From the NCBI GenBank assembly GCA_039184415.1, contig JBCDBB010000198.1, positions 1 through 5,825 of the forward strand: a stretch of 5,825 nucleotides of DNA, in the 5' to 3' direction. Within the stretch, counting starts at the first letter, position 1, and each line of letters starts with the position of its first letter. A program made the position numbers and the translations under genes. Positions 1 through 5,825 of the stretch are shown here, in pieces. Below the pieces are notes generated by a model. That model was not told the origin of the DNA and ran no database searches. It saw only the letters and a program-made list of their open reading frames with translations. This stretch comes from JANSYP01 sp039184415. GTDB taxonomy: Bacteria > Pseudomonadota > Alphaproteobacteria > Rhodobacterales > Rhodobacteraceae.

Positions 1-113
1 CAGCAGGCAGGCGCCATAGGGAGGCAGCGGCTGCTCGCCGCACGGGTTCGTCGCCGCGATGGTCTCGCAATAGGCCAGGTTGTTGGCCTGGTTGATCCGG
101 TCAATGAAGATCA
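1..113 (-). repeat. Left arm of a perfect 113-bp inverted repeat (mirror copy of nrdJ coding sequence)
   Basis: Bases 1-113 are the exact reverse complement of 147-259, with no mismatch; base i pairs with base 260-i. Read on the minus strand this arm encodes the same peptide as the right arm, including the NPCGE active-site motif of class II ribonucleotide reductase. It is therefore a second, inverted copy of an internal nrdJ segment and not the natural upstream part of the gene. Because it starts at base 1 of the window, the copy may continue further left. A fold-back amplification or library chimera, or an assembly error at a contig end, is the simplest explanation. Confidence 0.97.
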
Positions 114-1687
114 TGCAGTCGACCTATGATTATGCCGAGCCGGGCGTGATCTTCATTGACCGGATCAACCAGGCCAACAACCTGGCCTATTGCGAGACCA
201 TCGCGGCGACGAACCCGTGCGGCGAGCAGCCGCTGCCTCCCTATGGCGCCTGCCTGCTGGGGTCGATCAATCTCGCGCGGCTGGTGACGGAGCCGTTCGA
301 GGAGGATGCCGCGCTGGACGAAGACGCGCTCGACGATCTGGTGCGCGTGGCGGTGCGGATGATGGACAACACCGTCGATGCGAGCCGCTTTCCGCTGGAG
401 GCGCAGGCGCGCGAAGCGGAGGCCAAGCGGCGGATCGGGCTCGGGGTCACGGGGCTGGCGGACGCGCTTCTGATGGTGGGGGCGCGCTATGGCTCCGAGG
501 ACGCGGCGCGTCTGACCGACCGCTGGTTGGAGCGGCTTGCGCGCGCCGCTTATCTGGCGTCAAGCGATCTGGCGGCCGAAAAGGGGGCCTTTCCGCTTTT
601 CGACGCGGAAGCCTACCTGGCCAGCGGCACGATGGAGGGTATGGGCGAGGAAGTGCGCGCGGCGGTCACCGAAAAGGGCATTCGCAACGCGCTCCTGACC
701 TCGATTGCACCCACCGGCACGATCAGCCTTTATGCCGGGAATGTCTCCAGCGGGATCGAGCCGGTCTTTGCCTATAGCTACACCCGCAAGGTGCTGCAAA
801 AGGACGGCAGCCGCACCGAGGAAGAGGTGACCGATTACGCGGTCCAGTTGTGGCGCGAACTGAAGGGCGACACACCCCTGCCCGACCATTTCGTCAACGC
901 CCAGACGCTCGCGCCGCTCGACCATGTGCGCATGCAGGCGGCAGCCCAGCGCTGGATCGACAGCTCGATCTCCAAGACGATCAACTGCCCCGAGGATATC
1001 AGCTTCGAGGCGTTCAAGGATGTCTACCTTGCGGCCTGGGACCAGGGCTGCAAGGGCTGCACGACCTACCGGCCGAACGCGGTCACCGGCAGCGTGCTGA
1101 GCGTGGCCGAGGAAGAGCCCGCCGCGGCGCCGCTGGAGACGATCGCCACCGGCGATGTCGTCCACCTCACAGAACCGCTCGACCGGCCCCGGGCGCTGGA
1201 GGGCCATACCTACAAGCTGAAATGGCCCGACAGCGAGCACGCGATCTACATCACGCTGAACGATATCACGGTGAACGGGCGCAGGCGTCCGTTCGAGGTC
1301 TTCATCAACTCCAAGACTATGGAGCATTATGCCTGGACCGTGGCACTGACGCGCATGATCTCGGCAGTGTTCCGGCGTGGCGGCGATGTGTCGTTCGTGG
1401 TCGAGGAGCTGAAGGCCGTCTTCGATCCCCGCGGCGGAGCCTGGATGGAGGGCAAGTATGTGCCGTCAATCCTCGCCGCGATCGGGGGCGTGATCGAACG
1501 GCATATGGTGGCCATCGGCTTCATCGAGGGCGAAGGGCTGGGGCTGAAGGCCGATCCCCATGACGGGCCGGAGCCGCTCGGCCGTCCGCGGGGCAAGGCC
1601 TGCGAGGCCTGCGGCGCCTATGAGATGCGGATGCTGGAGGGCTGCATGACCTGCGGCAGTTGCGGGTTTTCGCGCTGCAGCGGCTAG
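107..1687 (+). CDS. nrdJ: Vitamin B12-dependent (class II) ribonucleotide reductase, C-terminal part; 5' end missing
   Basis: Cytoplasmic enzyme that reduces ribonucleotides to deoxyribonucleotides using adenosylcobalamin as radical generator. Numbering from an in-frame TTG at 80, the frame shows NPCGE (N45, C47, E49), matching the Asn/thiyl-radical Cys/Glu triad of the family, then C58 eleven residues after C47, the spacing of the second redox cysteine. APTGTISL (210-217) and NVSSGIEPVF (221-230) follow as in class II enzymes. A TSCPD-like domain covers roughly 374-478. The tail carries six cysteines (508, 511, 522, 525, 528, 533) as CxxC and CxxCxxC, typical of the zinc/redox tail that re-reduces the active site. 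About 526 authentic residues remain of a protein I expect to be near 1,200. The open frame reaches back to 80, but residues 1-9 come from the inverted copy. Authentic sequence begins near K10-I11-M12 (107-115), so no true start is present. The catalytic cysteine of the N-terminal part is outside the window. The gene converges on the sulP cluster. Confidence 0.96.
   Translation, partial: KIMQSTYDYAEPGVIFIDRINQANNLAYCETIAATNPCGEQPLPPYGACLLGSINLARLVTEPFEEDAALDEDALDDLVRVAVRMMDNTVDASRFPLEAQAREAEAKRRIGLGVTGLADALLMVGARYGSEDAARLTDRWLERLARAAYLASSDLAAEKGAFPLFDAEAYLASGTMEGMGEEVRAAVTEKGIRNALLTSIAPTGTISLYAGNVSSGIEPVFAYSYTRKVLQKDGSRTEEEVTDYAVQLWRELKGDTPLPDHFVNAQTLAPLDHVRMQAAAQRWIDSSISKTINCPEDISFEAFKDVYLAAWDQGCKGCTTYRPNAVTGSVLSVAEEEPAAAPLETIATGDVVHLTEPLDRPRALEGHTYKLKWPDSEHAIYITLNDITVNGRRRPFEVFINSKTMEHYAWTVALTRMISAVFRRGGDVSFVVEELKAVFDPRGGAWMEGKYVPSILAAIGGVIERHMVAIGFIEGEGLGLKADPHDGPEPLGRPRGKACEACGAYEMRMLEGCMTCGSCGFSRCSG
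147..259 (+). repeat. Right arm of the perfect inverted repeat (native nrdJ sequence)
   Basis: This arm lies inside the intact nrdJ reading frame and encodes the radical-site region, so it is the original copy. The loop, 114-146, also encodes conserved nrdJ sequence (QSTYDYAEPG). The break in the gene therefore lies at the left edge of the loop, around 107-113. Confidence 0.95.
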
Positions 1688-1724
1688 GGGCGCGCCACGC
1701 TGTCGCTACGTTCGCAGCGAGTTC
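1688..1724. other. 37-bp convergent gap with a weak inverted repeat
   Basis: This is the space between the nrdJ stop (TAG, 1685-1687) and the stop of the opposing sulP gene (1725-1727). It holds a short inverted repeat, CGCTG (1698-1702) against CAGCG (1715-1719), and an alternative TCGCT (1703-1707) against AGCGA (1716-1720). A bidirectional terminator would be expected between convergent genes. However, the stems are only 5 bp and there is no T-tract on either side, so a terminator is not demonstrated. Confidence 0.25.
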
Positions 1725-3461
1725 CTATTCGGCAGCGTCCGGCACCGGCGCAGGGGAGAGTTTTTCCCAGGCCTCGAATTGCGACAGGAACACGCGGCCG
1801 TTCAGATCCTCGATGAAATGCGACCGCTTCAGCCGGTCCATGACTGGGCCCTTCACCTCAGACAGGTGAAGCCCGACGCCCATATCCTTGAGCCGGTGAT
1901 TGATCGCCTCGAGACTTTCGAGCGCGGAGAAGTCGACCTCGTTGACGGCCGAGAACATCAGCACGACGTTGCGGATGGCGCAGCCCTCGGTCACACGTTT
2001 CTGGATCAGATCCTCAAGGAAGCGCGCGTTCACGAAATAGAGGCTTTCGTCCACGCGCAGGGTCACCAGCGACGGGTCGGTTTCCACGCTGTGGCGGCGG
2101 ATGTTCCGGAAATGCTGGGTGCCCGGGACGAGACCCACTTCGGCCACATGGGGACGCGAGGTCTTGTAGAGATGGAGCAGAACCGAAATCGCCACGCCCG
2201 AGGCGACGCCGGTTTCGACGCCTAGGCCGAGCGTCAGCAGGATGGTCGCCGCGACGGCGATGAAATCGGCGCGGGAATAGTCCCACGTCTTCCTGAGGAT
2301 CGACAGATCGACGAGGCTGAGCACCGCGACGATGATCGTGGCGGCCAGCGTCGCGTTGGGAAGGTAGTAGACGAGCGGCGTCAGGGCGACGGCGGCGATG
2401 GCGAGGCCCAGCGCGGTGAAGGCCCCCGCGGCAGGGGTTTCGGCGCCGGCGTCGAAATTCACGACCGACCGGGAAAAGCCGCCGGTCACCGGATAGCCGC
2501 CGGTGAAGGCCGCGCCGAGGTTCGCGGCGCCAAGGCCGATCAGTTCCTGATCGGGGTCGATCCGCTGGCGTTTCTTTGCGGCGAAGGTCTGAGCCACCGA
2601 GACGCTTTCCACGAACCCGATGATCGAGATGAGGATGGCCGGGACCAGAAGCGCGCCCAGCAGGTCGGTCGAAAGGCCCGGCAGGGTCAGCGGCGGGAGG
2701 CTTTGGGGAACCGCACCCACGACCCTCACACCCTGATCGGCCAGTCCGAAGCCCCAGACGGCGAGGGTCGTGGCCACGACCGCCGCGACCGGCCCGGCCT
2801 TGGTCAGGACATCGGCCAGCAGCGCAGGTGTGCCCAGCCGCTTCAGCAGGGGCCTCAGATGCTTGCGGGTCCAGAACAGAAAACCGGTCGCGGCAAGGCC
2901 GATCAGAATGGTGGTCCAGTTGACCTCGGGCAGATGCGCGACAAGGGAACCGAGCATCTCGGGCAGAGTATGCCCGCCAGCGCTGATGCCCAGGATATGT
3001 TTGAGCTGGCTCGTCGCGATCAGGATGCCTGAGGCTGTGATGAAGCCCGCGATCACCGGATGGCTGAGGAAATTCGCAAGGAAGCCCAGCCGCAAAACCC
3101 CCATCAGCAGAAGAAATCCGCCGGACAGGAAGGCCAGCGTCAGGGCCGCCACGGCATAGCCCGCGGTCCCCTGCTCGGCCACCTGTCCGATCGCCCATGC
3201 CGTCAGGAGCGAGACGACCGCCACGGGGCCCACCGCCAGGGCGCGGCTCGTGCCGAAGATCGCATAGAGGATGATCGGCACGATGGACGCATAGATACCC
3301 GCTTCGGGTGGCAGACCGGCGAGCAAGGCATAGGCCAGCGATTGCGGGATCAGCATGATCGTTACCACCACCGCGGCGATCAGGTCGTTGGAGAGGGCCT
3401 GCTTGGTATAGCTGCGGCCCCAGTCGAGGATCGGGACATAGCGGCGGATGGGGTCGATCAT
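1725..3461 (-). CDS. SulP/SLC26 family anion permease with C-terminal STAS domain
   Basis: Predicted inner-membrane anion transporter of 578 residues, a normal full length. The membrane domain (about 22-430) carries family motifs: IPQSLAYALLAGLPPEAGIY (38-57), FGTSRALAVGPVAVVSLL (69-86), PVIAGFITASGILI (135-148), and the block from E285 through GGYPVTGGFSRSVVN (321-335). The hydrophilic end (about 464-565) is a STAS domain with the VNEVDFSALESLEAI stretch (506-520) at the usual conserved loop. The ATG at 3461 is the only plausible start: reading upstream, an in-frame stop occurs at 3515-3513 with no ATG, GTG or TTG before it. The ribosome site is weak (GGAC, 3471-3468). It lies 94 bp downstream of the SQR fusion gene on the same strand and is probably the last gene of the operon. 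SulP proteins carry sulfate, bicarbonate, chloride or other anions, so the substrate cannot be read from the sequence. The context suggests sulfate or sulfite. Confidence 0.95.
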   Translation of the reverse strand: MIDPIRRYVPILDWGRSYTKQALSNDLIAAVVVTIMLIPQSLAYALLAGLPPEAGIYASIVPIILYAIFGTSRALAVGPVAVVSLLTAWAIGQVAEQGTAGYAVAALTLAFLSGGFLLLMGVLRLGFLANFLSHPVIAGFITASGILIATSQLKHILGISAGGHTLPEMLGSLVAHLPEVNWTTILIGLAATGFLFWTRKHLRPLLKRLGTPALLADVLTKAGPVAAVVATTLAVWGFGLADQGVRVVGAVPQSLPPLTLPGLSTDLLGALLVPAILISIIGFVESVSVAQTFAAKKRQRIDPDQELIGLGAANLGAAFTGGYPVTGGFSRSVVNFDAGAETPAAGAFTALGLAIAAVALTPLVYYLPNATLAATIIVAVLSLVDLSILRKTWDYSRADFIAVAATILLTLGLGVETGVASGVAISVLLHLYKTSRPHVAEVGLVPGTQHFRNIRRHSVETDPSLVTLRVDESLYFVNARFLEDLIQKRVTEGCAIRNVVLMFSAVNEVDFSALESLEAINHRLKDMGVGLHLSEVKGPVMDRLKRSHFIEDLNGRVFLSQFEAWEKLSPAPVPDAAE

Positions 3462-3555
3462 ACTGGCGTCCGGAACAGGGGGGCGGACGGAACGGGATGC
3501 TCCGCCCGCAGGTCATGGCGCACAATGCACGGCACGGGGCAATGCGGCCTGACGC
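3462..3555 (-). other. 94-bp spacer between the SQR fusion gene and sulP, with a hairpin
   Basis: The spacer contains a perfect 7-bp inverted repeat, GGGCGGA (3481-3487) against TCCGCCC (3501-3507), with a 13-nt loop, ending about 20 nt before the sulP start. There is no U-tract, so it is not a convincing terminator. It could stabilise the upstream mRNA or lower sulP translation. No good sigma70-type promoter is visible: the best pair, TTGTGC and GAGCAT with 17-nt spacing on the minus strand, matches only three bases in each hexamer. Confidence 0.35.
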
Positions 3556-5235
3556 CTACCCGGCCGCGACCTTGAGCCGTTCGGGCTTTGCCAGCCATTC
3601 CTTGCCGCGGAGCATCGCCTTCCAGTAGATCGGCGGAAGCAGGGTTTCCTTGAGAAACCAGGCCGCGCGGGTGGGTTTGGTCCCGTCGATCAGGAAGGAC
3701 GGGAAGCTCGGCTGGAGGACGCCGCCATAGCCGAACTCCGCCAGCACGATCTTGCCCCGTTCCACCGTCAGCGGGCAGGAGCCGTAGCCGTCATACTGCG
3801 CCACGGCGGAGCGTCCCGCGATATCCGCGACGATATTGTCGGCCACGGTCGGCGCCTGCTTGCGCGCGGCGGCGGCTGTCTTGGCGTTCGGCGCGTTCAT
3901 GACGTCGCCCAGGCTCCAGATATTGTCATAGCTCCTGTGGCGGAGCGTCGCCTGATCGACATCGACCCAGCCCGCGGCATCGGCCAGGGGCGATACCCGG
4001 ATGAAATCGGGCGCGGTCTGGGGCGGGCAGACATGCATCATGTCGAACTCGACCGAGACCTGCGTCGGATCGGCATCGGGTCTGTTGACCTCGAAGACGG
4101 CCGTCTTGGCCGGACCGTCGACCGAGATCAGATTGTGGAAGAAATTAAGCGTTGCGTCGTACTTCTCGACATAGGCTTCGAGCGCGGGCACGAAGTCCTT
4201 CACGCCGAAGAGCACGCCGCCGGCATTCATGAACTGGATGTCGATATCCTTCAGCACACCCCGGCGGAACCAGGCGTCGCCCGAAAGATACATCGCCTTT
4301 TGCGGCGCGCCGGCGCATTTGATCGGCATGGGCGGCTGGGTAAAGATCGCGCGCCCCTCGATCATCTGCTGGACCAGTTCCCAGGTGTAGGGGGCCAGAT
4401 CGTAGCGGTAGTTGGAGGTGACGCCGTTGCGGCCGAGCGTCTCTTCGAGCCCGTCGACCTTGCCCCAGTCGAGCTTCAGTCCCGGGCAGACCACCAGCCG
4501 GTCGTATTTGACGACGCGGCAGCCATCGAGGATGACGGCGTTCTTGTCGGGCTCGAAGGCCGCCACGGCGGATTTGATCCAGTGCACGCCCTTCGGGATC
4601 AGGCTGCCCATAGTCTTGGCCGTGGTCTGGGCGTCGAACACGCCGCCGCCGACCATGGTCCAGCCGGGCTGGTAATAGTGGATATCCGCGGGGTCGATCA
4701 CGGCGATGTTCAGCCCGCGCTTGCGCGATTTGAGGCTGGCGGCGAGGGAGATCCCGCCGGCGCCGGCGCCGACGATCACCACCTCGAAATGGGCGTCCCC
4801 GGTATCGGTCGGGGTCTTGCCGCCATTGGCGATGCGGCGCGCCACACCGTTCATGTCGTAGCCCGCCGCCTTGGTCGCGGCGAGGATCTCGGCCATGGGG
4901 CGGTTGCGGGATTCGTGAAAGGACCAGAGCGTGGCCGAGCGGGTGCCCGTCCGGCAGTAAGCGAGCACCGGGCGCTGCACCTCGTCGAGGGCCGCGCCGA
5001 AGGCGGCGACATCCTCGTCCCTGACCAGGCCGCGTTCGACCGGGACATAGCGCGCGGTGATCCCCGCGGCGTTTGCGGCGGACTCGATCTCTTCAAAGGA
5101 GGGCTGGTCCGCGCCCTCCCCATCGGGGCGGTTGCAGATGATCGCGCGATAGCCTTCGGCTGCGATCGCTTCGACATCTTCGAGCGTGATCTGCGGGCTG
5201 ACCGTGATCCTTGGCGATATCTTCTTCAGTTCCAT
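3556..5235 (-). CDS. DUF442 (rhodanese-like/phosphatase-like) domain fused to type II sulfide:quinone oxidoreductase
   Basis: A 559-residue two-domain protein. Residues 1 to about 130 are a DUF442/TIGR01244 domain of the kind found on Blh proteins, with NRPDGE (35-40) and an active-site loop CRTGTR (C94-R99). A linker leads to a flavoprotein beginning with a Rossmann FAD motif, GxGxxG (G156-G161). Next come HYYQPGWTMVGGG (186-198), KCAGAPQK with C307, SLGD (441-444), and YDGYGSCPL with C487. Aligned by eye with human SQOR as I remember it, C307 and C487 fall at Cys201 and Cys379, the disulfide pair that accepts sulfide sulfur. The amphipathic C-terminus (about 525-550) resembles the membrane-binding end of SQORs. 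Expected role: sulfide oxidation on the inner membrane face, with electrons to quinone and sulfane sulfur to an acceptor. The ATG start has a strong ribosome site. Databases may call such proteins phosphatase/oxidoreductase fusions; the sulfide role rests on the cysteine pair and the neighbouring dioxygenase. Confidence 0.95.
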   Translation of the reverse strand: MELKKISPRITVSPQITLEDVEAIAAEGYRAIICNRPDGEGADQPSFEEIESAANAAGITARYVPVERGLVRDEDVAAFGAALDEVQRPVLAYCRTGTRSATLWSFHESRNRPMAEILAATKAAGYDMNGVARRIANGGKTPTDTGDAHFEVVIVGAGAGGISLAASLKSRKRGLNIAVIDPADIHYYQPGWTMVGGGVFDAQTTAKTMGSLIPKGVHWIKSAVAAFEPDKNAVILDGCRVVKYDRLVVCPGLKLDWGKVDGLEETLGRNGVTSNYRYDLAPYTWELVQQMIEGRAIFTQPPMPIKCAGAPQKAMYLSGDAWFRRGVLKDIDIQFMNAGGVLFGVKDFVPALEAYVEKYDATLNFFHNLISVDGPAKTAVFEVNRPDADPTQVSVEFDMMHVCPPQTAPDFIRVSPLADAAGWVDVDQATLRHRSYDNIWSLGDVMNAPNAKTAAAARKQAPTVADNIVADIAGRSAVAQYDGYGSCPLTVERGKIVLAEFGYGGVLQPSFPSFLIDGTKPTRAAWFLKETLLPPIYWKAMLRGKEWLAKPERLKVAAG

Positions 5236-5241
5236 ATCCGT

Positions 5242-5246
5242 CTCCT
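5242..5246 (-). promoter_or_regulatory. Shine-Dalgarno site of the DUF442-SQR gene
   Basis: Reading the minus strand, AGGAG ends 6 nt before the ATG at 5235, inside a purine run that fills much of the 21-bp gap after the dioxygenase stop (5257). This fixes the start at 5235. The short gap suggests co-transcription with the dioxygenase gene. Confidence 0.85.
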
Positions 5247-5256
5247 CCCCCTGGGC

Positions 5257-5825
5257 TCACAGCGCGTTGACCGGCACCTTGAGCATCGGGTTGCCGTCCT
5301 CATCCCTCGGCACCTCGCCCGCGCGCATGTTTACCTGCAGCGACGGGAGGATGAGTTTGGGCATGTCGAGCTGGGCGTCGCGTTCGGTGCGGAACTTTAC
5401 GAACTCCGCTTTCGTCTTGCCGCCGCCGACATGGATATTGTGTGCCTTTTCCTCGCCCACGGTGGTTTCCCAGGCGATGTCGCGCCCGTTCGGCCCGTAA
5501 TCGTGGCACATGAAGAGACGTGTCTCATCGGGCAGCGCCAGGACCTTCTGAATGCTGTCATAGAGCGTGCCCGCATCGCCGCCGGGAAAATCGGCCCGCG
5601 CCGAGCCGCCGTCGGGCATGAAGAGCGTGTCGCCGACGAAGGCGGCATCGCCCATGACATGGACCATGCAGGCCGGCGTGTGACCCGGCGTGTATATGGC
5701 GAAGGCCTGCATCTGGCCGATCATGTAGGTGTCGCCATCGTCGAAAAGCGCGTCGAACTGGGAGCCGTCGCGCTGGAACTCCGTGCCCTCGTTGAAGACC
5801 TTTCCGAACGTGTCCTGCACCACCA
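5257..5825 (-). CDS. Persulfide dioxygenase (ETHE1/Blh-type metallo-beta-lactamase fold), C-terminal part; cut by the window edge
   Basis: Non-haem iron enzyme that oxidises glutathione persulfide to sulfite in the cytoplasm. About 188 C-terminal residues are present. Counting from an in-frame GTG at 5823, the frame shows FNEGTEFQRDGSQFD (10-24), TPGHTPACM (45-53) with metal-ligand His48, and FVGDTLFMPD (62-71) with Asp65. DFPGGDAGTLYDSI (78-91) and MCHDYGPNGRD (105-115) follow, then the ending LPSLQVNMRAGEVP...LKVPVNAL typical of bacterial Blh/PDO proteins. His48 and Asp65 correspond to two of the three iron ligands of ETHE1. The third, in the THxHADH motif, lies in the missing N-terminal part. 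The GTG is not the true start, since the frame stays open to the edge and a whole protein would have roughly 100 more residues. Whether it has its own DUF442 domain cannot be seen. It is the first visible gene of the cluster, 21 bp before the SQR fusion gene. A glyoxalase II assignment is less likely given the SQR neighbour and the motif wording. Confidence 0.93.
   Translation of the reverse strand, partial: VVQDTFGKVFNEGTEFQRDGSQFDALFDDGDTYMIGQMQAFAIYTPGHTPACMVHVMGDAAFVGDTLFMPDGGSARADFPGGDAGTLYDSIQKVLALPDETRLFMCHDYGPNGRDIAWETTVGEEKAHNIHVGGGKTKAEFVKFRTERDAQLDMPKLILPSLQVNMRAGEVPRDEDGNPMLKVPVNAL

Noticed and set aside
80..106. TTG at 80 as the start of nrdJ, giving residues MLAWLIRSM
   Set aside because: This stretch lies wholly inside the inverted copy of downstream nrdJ sequence, so the frame is open there by accident. 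Class II reductases have several hundred residues before this point.
113..125. TGCAGTCGAC resembles a cloning polylinker (PstI/SalI-like), suggesting a vector scar at the repeat loop
   Set aside because: It encodes the conserved MQSTYD of nrdJ in frame and lacks the exact PstI-SalI polylinker sequence; native coding explains it.
560..1327. 255-codon open frame on the minus strand inside nrdJ
   Set aside because: It is antisense to a clearly conserved protein. Long antisense frames are common in high-GC coding DNA, and the translation resembles no family I know.
2536..2554. 8-bp perfect inverted repeat CCGATCAG/CTGATCGG with a 3-nt loop, possible operator or terminator
   Set aside because: It sits in the middle of sulP and encodes the conserved DQELIGL motif, so protein coding explains it. 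There is no T-tract or nearby start.
2014..3525. 503-codon minus-strand frame overlapping sulP
   Set aside because: It is the neighbouring frame of sulP, and its Arg/Gly/Pro-rich translation is typical of out-of-frame high-GC DNA. The true frame carries the full SulP and STAS motifs.
3462..3555. Separate sigma70 promoter for sulP
   Set aside because: The best hexamers match only half the consensus, and the genes are co-directional and close. I cannot support a promoter from the sequence.
3889..3909. Val445 in the SLGDVMN motif of SQR, where human SQOR has Cys, suggested a lost catalytic cysteine
   Set aside because: Counting from the first cysteine shows that the second catalytic cysteine (human Cys379) aligns with C487 in YDGYGSCPL, which is present. 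The GDC position is not the catalytic one.

Overview
The window is high-GC DNA, dense with genes, and most likely from an alphaproteobacterium. The protein families and their wording (a long class II ribonucleotide reductase with a cysteine-rich tail, and a DUF442-SQR fusion beside a persulfide dioxygenase) suggest Rhodobacterales (Rhodobacteraceae/Paracoccaceae/Roseobacteraceae). This placement rests on remembered family resemblance, not on a search.

Layout. Bases 1-259 hold a perfect 113-bp inverted repeat (1-113 against 147-259) around a 33-nt loop. The left arm is a mirror copy of part of the nrdJ coding sequence, so the left edge looks like a fold-back chimera or contig-end artefact. From about 107 to 1687 on the plus strand runs the C-terminal part of nrdJ, the B12-dependent class II ribonucleotide reductase, with its N-terminal half missing. 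A 37-bp gap separates it from a convergent minus-strand cluster. In transcription order (right to left) the cluster is: a persulfide dioxygenase-type metallo-beta-lactamase-fold protein (5825-5257, cut by the right edge), a DUF442/rhodanese-like domain fused to a type II sulfide:quinone oxidoreductase (5235-3556), and a SulP/SLC26 anion permease with a STAS domain (3461-1725). The first two are 21 bp apart and the last two 94 bp apart, so they probably form one operon whose promoter and any regulator lie beyond the right edge.

How the genes fit together. SQR oxidises sulfide to a persulfide and passes electrons to the membrane quinone pool. The fused DUF442 domain carries a rhodanese-like CxxGxR loop and may move the sulfane sulfur. 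The dioxygenase oxidises the persulfide (normally glutathione persulfide) to sulfite. The SulP permease could then move the sulfite or sulfate product, or another anion. This is a sulfide detoxification/oxidation module of known parts; the domain fusion and the permease partner are the less usual elements. nrdJ is an unrelated housekeeping neighbour. I found no tRNA, rRNA, CRISPR array, insertion sequence or attachment site. No stretch over 300 bases lacks a gene.
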